10,651 nucleotides of DNA, taken from Synergistaceae bacterium. Lineage in GTDB: Bacteria > Synergistota > Synergistia > Synergistales > Aminobacteriaceae. Below the pieces are notes generated by a model. It was not told the origin of the DNA, made no database searches, and saw only the letters and a list, made by a program, of their open reading frames with translations. Location of the stretch: the NCBI GenBank assembly GCA_017427625.1, contig JAFRSL010000105.1:1-10651 (forward strand), written 5' to 3'. This document shows, in pieces, positions 1 through 6,293 of the stretch. A program made the position numbers and the translations under genes. How positions within the stretch are numbered: position 1 is the first letter of the stretch; each line of letters opens with the position of its first letter.

Positions 1-356
1 ATGTTCTCCATTTCCGCGAGGTTTGAGAGGCTCGTCAGTGAAGGATCCTGCGCGTACATCGTCTTGCCTTTTTCCAGTATGGTTCGCAGGCCGGACAGGT
101 AGTTGGTCATTCTGTCAATGTCCTCGTCGCTCTCTGAGAACTTGAGGTCTCTGACACATGCCCTGATGAAGCTGATCTGGTTTGTCAGCTCAACGGCGAT
201 TTTGACCGTGTTGTCGACGACTTTCTGAAGGTAAGCTACATCGGTCTGGACGGCTGAGATGCTCTGCCATGAGAAGAACACCGCAATTCCGAATAGCGCG
301 AGTACGATTCCGAAGCCGATTGTCAGCTTGCCCGTGATCTTGAAATTGTTTAACAT
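1..356 (-). CDS. Methyl-accepting chemotaxis protein, N-terminal part (cut by window edge)
   Basis: Reading the minus strand from the ATG at 356 gives an open frame of 118 codons that runs off the window. The protein starts MLNNFKITGKLTIGFG and continues into one strongly hydrophobic segment (about residues 10-30). A polar, helix-rich region follows that would lie outside the membrane, with heptad-like spacing typical of the four-helix-bundle sensor domain of chemoreceptors. Known receptors of this kind have a second membrane helix, a HAMP domain and a cytoplasmic signalling hairpin; all of these would lie outside the window. An AGGAGAG ribosome-binding site (366-372 on the complement) sits 9 bases before the ATG, which supports the start. 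The ligand cannot be inferred. The receptor call rests on the N-terminus alone, and a sensor histidine kinase or diguanylate cyclase with the same sensor layout remains possible. Confidence 0.72.
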   Translation of the reverse strand, partial: MLNNFKITGKLTIGFGIVLALFGIAVFFSWQSISAVQTDVAYLQKVVDNTVKIAVELTNQISFIRACVRDLKFSESDEDIDRMTNYLSGLRTILEKGKTMYAQDPSLTSLSNLAEMEN

Positions 357-430
357 GTGATAAATCTCTCCTGTTACTAAAAATTTTGTGAAACGAAAAC
401 GAAAACCCTTAGCGCACTTTTACAGCAAAA

Positions 431-1000
431 TCATTCAGGGGCAATCCCCTCCTTAGCCATGAGCCACGAAAGAGCTGCAAAAGTCTTCGAGTCCCGTATT
501 TTTCCTTCACGTACCATTGCCGGAATGTCGCTCAATGCAACTTCAAAGACGGAAACGTTCTCGTCCTCGTCCTGCGGAAGCGATGATCTTGTCAGACCTT
601 CAGCAAGGAAGAGCGTGAACATTTCCGTGCAGAACCCCGGTGAAGCATAGAACTCCCCAATTCTGTGGAGCTTTGAGGCTTTCACGTTGAGTTCTTCCTG
701 CATTTCGCGTTCGGCTGCCTGAGAGGGGTCTTCACCCGGCTCAATCAGTCCGGCGCAGATTTCCAGCGTCTCCTCATGGACGGCGTAACGATATTGTCTG
801 ACGAGGAGGACTGTCTTTCTGTCTGTGAACGCGAGCATTCCGACAGCGGCTTTGTGTTCGACGACTTCACGGATTGCGTGATTTCCTGACGGTGTGAGAA
901 CTTCATCACAGCGGACATTGAGAATCCTGCCGTCAAAGATTCGTTTCTCTTTAACGCAGACTTCCTCGATGTTAGATTTCTGTTTTGCTTCTTGCGGCAT
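431..1000 (-). CDS. Nudix hydrolase, ADP-ribose pyrophosphatase type
   Basis: The 189 aa protein belongs to the Nudix superfamily, which hydrolyses nucleoside diphosphates linked to another moiety; the closest type is ADP-ribose pyrophosphatase, which gives AMP and ribose 5-phosphate. The Nudix box starts at about residue 84 with GLIEPGE, followed after seven residues by REMQEELNV, so the metal-binding REXXEE core is intact. The usual Gly just before the last hydrophobic residue of the box is Asn here. The upstream VLLVRQYRYAV and downstream EFYASPGFCTE segments are typical of the ADP-ribose group, the latter containing the P-G pair often seen after the box. The length (about 190 aa) is normal. 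The gene lies 60 bases downstream of fmt on the same strand, so it may be read from the def-fmt transcript, from a promoter of its own near 1045-1050, or both. Substrate assignment is by family resemblance only. Confidence 0.88.
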   Translation of the reverse strand: MPQEAKQKSNIEEVCVKEKRIFDGRILNVRCDEVLTPSGNHAIREVVEHKAAVGMLAFTDRKTVLLVRQYRYAVHEETLEICAGLIEPGEDPSQAAEREMQEELNVKASKLHRIGEFYASPGFCTEMFTLFLAEGLTRSSLPQDEDENVSVFEVALSDIPAMVREGKIRDSKTFAALSWLMAKEGIAPE

Positions 1001-1044
1001 AAGAACACCTGTCCTTTTCCCAATCTTACTACACGAATTGTCTA

Positions 1045-1050
1045 ATTATA
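1045..1050 (-). promoter_or_regulatory. Possible -10 box for the Nudix gene
   Basis: The complement of 1045-1050 reads TATAAT, a perfect -10 hexamer, about 45 bases before the Nudix start codon. The best hexamer at normal distance upstream (complement of 1068-1073, GTGGAA) is a poor -35 box, so this is a weak call. Confidence 0.3.
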
Positions 1051-1060
1051 GCGCATATCT

Positions 1061-2062
1061 TCAAACTTTCCACACTTTTCCTCTAAGACCTGCTGACCAT
1101 TCGCGCCCGGACATTCTTCTTTTGCCCTCGCTCTGGACTTCAAGAAGCTCGACACCAGAATCGACGCACATTATGACAGGTTTCCCGTCGTCGAAAATAA
1201 TCTCGCCCGGATTTTCTGACCTCACATCTTCCCTGAGACGTGCCCGCCAAACCTTGAGCCTCTTTCCGTCAATGGTCATGTAAGCTCCGCCCGACATATC
1301 GAGAGCGCGGACTGTGTTGACGAACTTTTGCGCCGAAGACTCGACCGTCAGCAAAAATTCCTGCTTCTCAAGTTTCGGGGCAATGGTAGCGAGAGATTCG
1401 TCCTGCTTCGTGAACTTCATCTCATTTTCCAGAGCCTCGGACGCAATTTCACAGCCGATTTTTGAGAGCCTTTCGTAGAGGTCAGAGGCATTTTCTGAGG
1501 GTTCAATCTTAATTTCCGACTGCCTTAGAATTTCCCCCGCGTCCATAGCCTTAGCGAGACGGAAAACCGTTACCCCTGTCCTGTCATGGCCGTCAAGCAA
1601 AGCCCTCTGTATCGGTGCCGCGCCTCTGTACTCCGGCAGCAACGACGGGTGAATGTTTAGGCACATTCGGGAGAGGAACGGTTCGCGTATGAGCTGCCCG
1701 AAGTCTATCACGAATATGACATCAGGATTCTCGCTGTCCAACGCTGAGATTAGCTCCTGATTTTCGGAGAGCTTTCCCGTTCGCATGACATCAAGTCCGA
1801 GATTAGCGGCCATGATCTCGACGGGGGAAGGATTTTCCTTGTTGTTCCGTCCTGAACGAGTCGGCTGACCTGTGATTATGCGTGTGATTGTCTGAAAACC
1901 CCTCCGTCCTTCGGACACCTCCCCTTGACAGGGGCGGCAATGCTTTTCACGCCCCCTGAGAAGGGGGAGAGGGCCATGAAATGGCGAGGGGGTTAGTTTT
2001 CGAGTTAGAGCATCGAGGCAAAGCGCGGCAAACTGTCCCGTTCCTGTGAACCAGATATTCAT
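1061..2062 (-). CDS. fmt: Methionyl-tRNA formyltransferase with an in-frame repeat-derived insert
   Basis: Fmt transfers the formyl group of 10-formyl-tetrahydrofolate to Met-tRNA(fMet) before translation initiation. The protein starts MNIWFTGTGQFAAL, matching the family's first beta strand. The catalytic segment LNIHPSLLPEYRGAAPIQRA carries the conserved Asn136 and His138, and the conserved Asp174 lies in AMDAGE. The tRNA-recognition loop region (TGQPTRSGRNNKENPSPVE, from about residue 64) is present. Residues about 25-58 have no counterpart in normal Fmt proteins and are encoded by a hairpin-rich repeat; removing them restores the usual spacing between the first helix and the second strand. 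The total is 333 aa against a usual 300-315. An upstream in-frame extension is excluded because the AGGAGG at 2074-2079 lies 11 bases before ATG 2062, and that ATG follows the def stop by one base. The rest of the frame is intact, so the enzyme is probably functional, but this is inferred. Confidence 0.93.
   Translation of the reverse strand: MNIWFTGTGQFAALCLDALTRKLTPSPFHGPLPLLRGREKHCRPCQGEVSEGRRGFQTITRIITGQPTRSGRNNKENPSPVEIMAANLGLDVMRTGKLSENQELISALDSENPDVIFVIDFGQLIREPFLSRMCLNIHPSLLPEYRGAAPIQRALLDGHDRTGVTVFRLAKAMDAGEILRQSEIKIEPSENASDLYERLSKIGCEIASEALENEMKFTKQDESLATIAPKLEKQEFLLTVESSAQKFVNTVRALDMSGGAYMTIDGKRLKVWRARLREDVRSENPGEIIFDDGKPVIMCVDSGVELLEVQSEGKRRMSGREWSAGLRGKVWKV
1889..2000. repeat. 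Hairpin-rich interspersed repeat inserted in frame in fmt
   Basis: This block is much more GC-rich than its surroundings and is built of short perfect hairpins. These are GTCC/GGAC with loop TTC (1906-1916), CCCCT/AGGGG with loop TGAC (1921-1934), CCCCCT/AGGGGG with loop GAGA (1952-1967) and GCCAT/ATGGC with loop GAA (1973-1985). The ends are imperfect inverted repeats: AAAACCCCTCCG at 1895-1906, and at 1985-2000 a complement reading AAAACTAACCCCCTCG. Comparison with the normal Fmt fold places about 102 bp (34 codons, roughly 1889-1990) as inserted, a multiple of three and free of stops in the fmt frame. No clear target-site duplication is visible. The layout resembles small non-autonomous palindromic repeats; from memory, similar CCTCCGTCC-type repeats occur in genomes of gut bacteria. 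No second copy exists in this window. Confidence 0.75.
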
Positions 2063-2063
2063 C

Positions 2064-2576
2064 TCAGAAGCGGCCTCCTGTATGCTTTGCGGCTTTCTTC
2101 TTGATTGCGTTTCGCTTGAGGTTAGAGAGGTAGTCGATGAAGAGCTTTCCGCTGAGGTGATCCATCTCGTGAAGGAATGCCCTTGCGGTGTATCCCTCGC
2201 CCTCGAACGTAACAATCCCTCCGTCAAGATCACGCGACTCAATCTTTACCCAGTTGGGGCGGGTAACATGTGCGTATATTCCCGGAAAACTCAGGCAGCC
2301 CTCCTCACCTTCCTGCAAACCTTTCTGGTCGATCACGCGGGGATTGATTAGGATGTAGCTCTTCCCCTCGTACTCGACGACAGCAATTTTCTTGAGTACG
2401 CCGACCTGCGGGGCTGCGAGTCCTACGCCGTCATGAACGCGCATTGATGCGAATAAAACTTTCACGAAATCTGCGAGTTCTTGGTCGAAAACTGTTACAG
2501 GCTCTGAGACTTTCTTGAGTACAGGGTCAGGGTACTTTCTCACTTCGAGAATGCCGTCTGTTGATTCGCTGCTCAA
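2064..2576 (-). CDS. def: Peptide deformylase
   Basis: The 170 aa enzyme removes the N-terminal formyl group from nascent proteins in the cytoplasm, reversing the modification introduced by Fmt. All three family motifs are present: GVGLAAPQ at 50-57, EGCLS at 92-96 with metal ligand Cys94, and HEMDH at 136-140 with metal ligands His136 and His140 and catalytic Glu137. These belong to an Fe(II)/Zn-dependent hydrolase. The start is TTG at 2576, supported by AAGGGAGAG at 2587-2595 (complement), 10 bases upstream; no ATG lies at a sensible position. The basic C-terminal tail after about residue 153 could help ribosome contact, as in other deformylases, but this is inference. The stop is followed after one base by the fmt start, giving a def-fmt operon. 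A promoter with good boxes lies upstream (2612-2639). Confidence 0.97.
   Translation of the reverse strand: MSSESTDGILEVRKYPDPVLKKVSEPVTVFDQELADFVKVLFASMRVHDGVGLAAPQVGVLKKIAVVEYEGKSYILINPRVIDQKGLQEGEEGCLSFPGIYAHVTRPNWVKIESRDLDGGIVTFEGEGYTARAFLHEMDHLSGKLFIDYLSNLKRNAIKKKAAKHTGGRF
2074..2079 (-). promoter_or_regulatory. Ribosome-binding site of fmt, inside def
   Basis: The complement reads AGGAGG, 11 bases before the fmt ATG and within the last codons of def. It fixes the fmt start at 2062 and supports translational coupling of the two genes. Confidence 0.8.
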
Positions 2577-2611
2577 AATTTTTTCACTCTCCCTTAGATT
2601 TTATGCCGATA

Positions 2612-2639
2612 ATTTTATTTGATTAGCCGTAATAGTCAA
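2612..2639 (-). promoter_or_regulatory. Promoter of the def-fmt operon
   Basis: On the complement a -35 box TTGACT (2634-2639) and a -10 box TAAAAT (2612-2617) are separated by 16 bases, each matching 5 of 6 consensus positions. Transcription would begin near 2605, just before the def ribosome-binding site. The region is divergent from the ctsR promoter. Confidence 0.55.
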
Positions 2640-2647
2640 TTTATGCA

Positions 2648-2664
2648 GTTGATTATTCTTGACT
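2648..2664 (+). promoter_or_regulatory. Candidate CtsR operator
   Basis: The sequence GTTGATT-ATT-CTTGACT is a tandem pair of heptads separated by three bases. Known CtsR operators are a direct repeat of a TTTGACC/T heptad with an NTN spacer. Here the heptads match 5 of 7 and 6 of 7 positions and the spacer fits. The site spans the -35 region and part of the spacer of the ctsR promoter, so bound CtsR would block RNA polymerase. A further AGTCAA half-site at 2634-2639 coincides with the def -35 box. The call is from the pattern and the adjacent ctsR gene. Confidence 0.6.
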
Positions 2665-2678
2665 TATCAATATATAAT
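2649..2678 (+). promoter_or_regulatory. Promoter of the ctsR-clpC operon
   Basis: A perfect TATAAT (2673-2678) is preceded at 18 bases by TTGATT (2649-2654), a 4 of 6 match to the housekeeping -35 box. The start of transcription would be near 2685, giving a very short leader before the AAGGAG. The TTGACT at 2659-2664 looks more like a -35 box but is only 8 bases from the -10 and is better read as part of the CtsR operator. Confidence 0.55.
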
Positions 2679-2690
2679 CATAGTTAGTAA

Positions 2691-2696
2691 AAGGAG
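2691..2696 (+). promoter_or_regulatory. Ribosome-binding site that fixes the ctsR start
   Basis: AAGGAG directly abuts the in-frame ATG at 2697, which is therefore too close to be the initiator. The next in-frame ATG at 2706 is 9 bases away, the proper distance. Confidence 0.8.
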
Positions 2697-2705
2697 ATGG
2701 AAAAC

Positions 2706-3158
2706 ATGAATTTATCACATGACATTGAGGAATACATACTCGGGCTTCTCAGCGGTGAGGAAGACTTCATCAGCCTGAGACGAAAGGAACTCGCTGAAAT
2801 GTTCGAGTGCGTTCCAAGCCAGATCAACTACGTCTTACGGAGCAGGTTCACGCCGGAGCAGGGGTACTTGATTGAGAGCAGGAGGGGTGAACACGGCTAC
2901 ATCAAGATACTCAAGGTAACGTGCGAGAAGTCAAGTGAGAAAGTCAGCCACATCAACGATATTATTGGCGACGAGATTTCTCTCAAAGAGGCAAAACGAA
3001 TCCTCTCCGCGCTTCAGAGTAGGAGAATGATCACTGGGCGTGAGAGGCTCATCATTGAGGTCGCACTCAGACACATCACAGACTCTAAGCGTGATGCTGA
3101 CGGCGGGGAAATTGCGGACTTGCTCAAGAACATGTTATGCGGGTTAATGGGAGCATAA
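2706..3158 (+). CDS. ctsR: CtsR family heat-shock transcriptional repressor
   Basis: CtsR is the dimeric winged-helix repressor of clp genes in Gram-positive-type stress regulation. The 150 aa protein has the family's N-terminal DNA-binding domain: a helix-turn-helix around residues 26-45 with the near-invariant CVPSQINYV (35-43), then RFTPEQGYLIES and the wing RRGEHGYIKI (59-68). The C-terminal half (about 85-150) is helical and corresponds to the dimerisation region. In Bacillus CtsR the wing tip is a run of four glycines reported to act in heat sensing; here the corresponding four residues are Gly-Glu-His-Gly, so the sensing behaviour may differ. The start is set at 2706 by the spacing from AAGGAG. 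The clpC ribosome-binding site overlaps the ctsR stop codon, so the two are co-transcribed. No mcsA or mcsB follows. A matching operator lies in its own promoter. Confidence 0.94.
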   Translation: MNLSHDIEEYILGLLSGEEDFISLRRKELAEMFECVPSQINYVLRSRFTPEQGYLIESRRGEHGYIKILKVTCEKSSEKVSHINDIIGDEISLKEAKRILSALQSRRMITGRERLIIEVALRHITDSKRDADGGEIADLLKNMLCGLMGA

Positions 3159-3174
3159 GGAGGAAATAATATAC

Positions 3175-5640
3175 ATGTGGCAATTTTACACAGAGAGAGC
3201 GAAAAGGGTAATACAGCTTGCACACCAAGAGGCCACGAATATGGGTCATGCTATGGTTGAGCCTGAGCATCTTCTCATAGGGTTACTCACTGAGGGGGGA
3301 GGTGTTGCGTGTCAGGCATTGGAGGAATTAGGCGTGAACCCTGAGAATCTTGCTGACCATATAAGGGAGTTAGTCGGGAAATCTCAGGACATTCTCGCTA
3401 AACCTGTTGACCTTCCAATGAGTCAGAGAATGAAGAACGCATTAGACCTCGCAATGATAGAGGCCCGGAAAATGGGAGTGAATTACGTTGACACCGAGCA
3501 TATTCTTCTAGGAATACTCGGTGATGATTCGGGGCTTGCAGTCCAGCAGTTCAGGGTAATGGGACTCACACCGTCGACGGTATTCAAGCAGGTGAACGAA
3601 ATATTAGCCGGAAGCGCGGGAAGGCAGATAGCAGCTTCTTACATTGACTCTAAATCGAAGCGCAAAGTCAAACCGAAGACTCCGACTCTTGACCACTTAG
3701 GGACAGACTTAACCGAGCGTGCAAAGAACGGTGAGCTTGATCCCGTAATAGGACGTGAAAAGGAAATCAAGAGGCTTATGCAGGTATTATGCCGTCGAAC
3801 AAAGAGTAACCCCGTCCTGATCGGAGACCCGGGCGTAGGGAAGACCGCAATCGTTGAAGGACTAGCTAGACAGATAGCTGCCGGAACAATCCCTGACCCT
3901 CTTAGGGAGAAGCGAATCGTTCAGCTCAATATGGGGACTCTAGTTGCAGGGACGAAATATCGCGGTGAGTTTGAGGAGAGACTCCGCCGAATCGTCAAGG
4001 AACTTACGGACAGCAAGGGTGATGTGATTCTCTTTGTCGACGAAGTACACACCATCATCGGTGCGGGCAATGCTGAAGGTTCAACCGATGCCGCAAATAT
4101 CCTGAAGCCCGAACTTTCGCGTGGGGCGTTCCAGCTCATAGGCGCGACGACTCAGGACGAGTACAGAAAGTATGTCGAGAAGGACGCGGCATTGGAGAGA
4201 CGTTTCCAGCCGGTTCAGGTTGACGAGCCTCCAGTTGATGACGCTGTACAGATATTGCAGGGACTGAAGGACAGGTACGAGAAGCATCACGAGGTAATCT
4301 ACACTGATGACGCAATAAATGCTGCGGCGAAACTTTCATCACGATACATTCAGGACAGGCATCTTCCGGACAAGGGGATTGACCTCATTGACGAGGCTGG
4401 AGCGAGGACGAGGCTTTTGGGGCTTGAGCCTCCCGAATATGTACGCGAGATTGAACGGAGACTTGAGGAGGTTCAGCACCAGAAGGAGGAGGCCGTGTTG
4501 TCCGAACAGTACGAGCTTGCTACGGAATTGCGAGACCGTGAACGCCAAATCTCCAACGAACTCGATGATGCCCGGAGAGACTGGCTCAACAACCGAAAGA
4601 CCGAGAAGCACAGAATTACGGCTGAGGACATCGCGGCAGTTGTTGCGGAACAGACTGGTATCCCCGTAAAGCAGCTCACTGAAGCGGAGACTACTAGGCT
4701 CCTAAAGATGGAGGAGGAAATTTCGCGTCGCCTTGTCGGACAGGACGAGGCTGTAAGCGCGGTATCACGTGCAATTCGCAGGGCGCGCACTGGAATGAGA
4801 GACCCCAGACGTCCAATCGGCTCATTCTTATTCATGGGGCCTACAGGTGTCGGGAAGACGGAACTTGCGCGATGCTTGGCGAGGTTCATGTTCGGGCGGG
4901 ATGACGCAATGATTCGTATCGACATGAGCGAATTCATGGAACGTCATGAAGTCTCGAAACTCGTCGGCGCACCTCCCGGCTACGTCGGCCATGAGTCAGG
5001 CGGAAAGTTGACCGAGATGGTCAGGCGAAAACCTTACAGCGTGATTCTCTTTGACGAGATTGAGAAGGCTCATCCTGAAATCTTCAACATATTGCTGCAG
5101 GTTCTTGATGACGGTAAACTCACTGACGGTCAGGGAAGAAAGGTAGATTTCCGCAACACTGTAATCATAATGACGAGCAACGTCGGCGCAAAAGAAGCTC
5201 AGAAGGGCAACTCTTTGGGCTTTGGGCAGAGCGCGGAGGCACAATCCGAAAGAGACTGGGAGCGTACAAAGTCGATCATTCTTGAGGAAGCAAACCGAAC
5301 GTTCCGGCCAGAGTTCCTGAATCGTATTGACGAGATGGCGGTATTCAAACCGTTGTCGCGCGATAATCTCCTGAAGATTGTTGACACTATGCTTGATGAC
5401 TTGTCGCTTAGGCTCGACACTCAGGGCGTGAAAATCAACGTTGCCGATGACGTTAAAGCGCGGATATTGGAGAAGGGATACAAGCCAAAGTACGGCGCGA
5501 GGCCATTACGGAGGGCAATACAGTCGATGCTTGAGGACAAACTTTCGGACTTCATGCTTTCGGGGAAACTTCCTGAAGGCAACTCGACTATAAGCGTGAA
5601 TCTCAAGGGTGAGGAACTTACATGCGAGCTGGCTCGTTAA
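3175..5640 (+). CDS. clpC: ATP-dependent Clp protease ATP-binding subunit ClpC
   Basis: ClpC is a hexameric AAA+ unfoldase that feeds proteins to the ClpP peptidase. The 821 aa length and domain order match the family. There are two Clp N-terminal repeats (about 3-145). The first nucleotide-binding domain has Walker A GDPGVGKT (217-224), Walker B VILFVDE (284-290) and the arginine-finger region ALERRF (339-344). A coiled-coil middle domain with a UVR-like segment (about 423-475) follows. The second nucleotide-binding domain has Walker A GPTGVGKT (555-562), Walker B VILFDE (623-628) and sensor 2 GARPLRR (774-780). The tripeptide LGF at 681-683 is the ClpP-docking loop, so this is a protease partner and not a ClpB disaggregase; the short middle domain agrees. 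An AAGGAGGA site at 3157-3164, overlapping the ctsR stop, is 10 bases before ATG 3175. The 3' end overlaps azlC by 19 bases. In Bacillus the McsB arginine kinase and McsA adaptors work with ClpC; neither is encoded here. Confidence 0.97.
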   Translation: MWQFYTERAKRVIQLAHQEATNMGHAMVEPEHLLIGLLTEGGGVACQALEELGVNPENLADHIRELVGKSQDILAKPVDLPMSQRMKNALDLAMIEARKMGVNYVDTEHILLGILGDDSGLAVQQFRVMGLTPSTVFKQVNEILAGSAGRQIAASYIDSKSKRKVKPKTPTLDHLGTDLTERAKNGELDPVIGREKEIKRLMQVLCRRTKSNPVLIGDPGVGKTAIVEGLARQIAAGTIPDPLREKRIVQLNMGTLVAGTKYRGEFEERLRRIVKELTDSKGDVILFVDEVHTIIGAGNAEGSTDAANILKPELSRGAFQLIGATTQDEYRKYVEKDAALERRFQPVQVDEPPVDDAVQILQGLKDRYEKHHEVIYTDDAINAAAKLSSRYIQDRHLPDKGIDLIDEAGARTRLLGLEPPEYVREIERRLEEVQHQKEEAVLSEQYELATELRDRERQISNELDDARRDWLNNRKTEKHRITAEDIAAVVAEQTGIPVKQLTEAETTRLLKMEEEISRRLVGQDEAVSAVSRAIRRARTGMRDPRRPIGSFLFMGPTGVGKTELARCLARFMFGRDDAMIRIDMSEFMERHEVSKLVGAPPGYVGHESGGKLTEMVRRKPYSVILFDEIEKAHPEIFNILLQVLDDGKLTDGQGRKVDFRNTVIIMTSNVGAKEAQKGNSLGFGQSAEAQSERDWERTKSIILEEANRTFRPEFLNRIDEMAVFKPLSRDNLLKIVDTMLDDLSLRLDTQGVKINVADDVKARILEKGYKPKYGARPLRRAIQSMLEDKLSDFMLSGKLPEGNSTISVNLKGEELTCELAR

Positions 5641-6293
5641 ATATAAGGCGCGCAATTCATGACACGATACCTGTAATGACGGGCTATGTAGTGCTGGGGA
5701 TAGGATTCGGAATCCTCCTCAGCACTAAGGGCTACGACGCGTTGTGGGCTTTTGCGACGGGGATAATGATTTACTCGGGGACGATGCAGTTCGTTTGCAT
5801 CTACATGTTTACGGGCGGAACTGGGCTTCTCTCCGCTGCAGGTACTGCGTTGATGGTGAGCGCTAGACATGTATTCTACGGTATCTCAATGTCCGAACGA
5901 TGGAGGAATATTCACGGTCTCAAGAAAGCATACATGATTTACGCCCTGACCGATGAGACATATTCACTGGTATGCGAGAGCGACGACGAGGATTATTGCT
6001 TCTGGGTGTCATTGCTCGACCAGTCATACTGGGTAACGGGCGGGGTAATCGGGGCATTGCTTGGTGAGGTTCTGCCGTTTGACACGAGGGGGATTGATTT
6101 TGCGCTTACGGCATTATTCGTGAGCATATGCGTTGAACAGTGGCTGAACGCTGAGAATCATTACCCTGCAATAATAGGGCTGACATCGAGCGTATTGTGC
6201 CTGATAATATTCGGTGCTGGGAACTTTCTCATTCCGGCCATGATTGCGATTACTGTGATGCTTTTTGCACTTAGGGGGAAGATTGATGTTTGA
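5622..6293 (+). CDS. azlC: AzlC family branched-chain amino-acid exporter, large subunit
   Basis: The 223 aa integral membrane protein matches the AzlC/BrnF family, which together with the small subunit AzlD/BrnE exports branched-chain amino acids and some analogues. Several hydrophobic segments are visible, for example about residues 18-36, 42-63, 70-88, 146-160 and a long hydrophobic stretch from about 185 to 217. Family-like motifs include the IMIYSGTMQF segment near residue 48, the SARHVFYG segment near 80 and DQSYWVTGG near 133. The start ATG lies inside clpC, with GAGGAA at 5611-5616 five bases upstream. The gene overlaps clpC by 19 bases and azlD by 8, so it is almost certainly co-transcribed and probably translationally coupled. 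The substrate is assigned from family membership only. Confidence 0.93.
   Translation: MRAGSLNIRRAIHDTIPVMTGYVVLGIGFGILLSTKGYDALWAFATGIMIYSGTMQFVCIYMFTGGTGLLSAAGTALMVSARHVFYGISMSERWRNIHGLKKAYMIYALTDETYSLVCESDDEDYCFWVSLLDQSYWVTGGVIGALLGEVLPFDTRGIDFALTALFVSICVEQWLNAENHYPAIIGLTSSVLCLIIFGAGNFLIPAMIAITVMLFALRGKIDV
6273..6278 (+). promoter_or_regulatory. Ribosome-binding site of azlD, inside azlC
   Basis: AGGGGG lies 7 bases before the ATG at 6286 and selects it over the in-frame TTG at 6265, which has no site of its own. Confidence 0.7.

Noticed and set aside
1889..2000. CRISPR array or attenuator in the repeat-rich part of fmt
   Set aside because: The hairpins differ in sequence, there are no equal-length spacers, and the block lies inside an open reading frame.
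1061..2062. fmt as a pseudogene broken by the insert
   Set aside because: The reading frame is continuous through the insert, catalytic residues are kept, and the ribosome-binding site and operon position are intact.
2063..2242. Upstream extension of the fmt frame to 2242, giving a 393 aa protein
   Set aside because: The extra 60 residues lie in an alternative frame of def, show no Fmt homology, and the AGGAGG at 2074-2079 plus the family N-terminus place the start at 2062.
2659..2687. TTGACT at 2659-2664 as the -35 box of the ctsR promoter
   Set aside because: The perfect TATAAT is only 8 bases downstream, and no good -10 box lies at 16-18 bases; the hexamer fits better as half of the CtsR operator.
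2697..2705. ctsR start at ATG 2697
   Set aside because: The AAGGAG ribosome-binding site directly abuts this ATG; the ATG at 2706 has correct spacing and gives the family-type N-terminus.
4473..4937. 154-codon minus-strand open frame inside clpC
   Set aside because: It is fully antisense to a conserved AAA+ region and Ser/Arg-rich, as expected of a shadow frame.
6265..6285. TTG start of azlD at 6265
   Set aside because: It has no ribosome-binding site and would add seven residues not typical of AzlD; ATG 6286 has AGGGGG at 7 bases.
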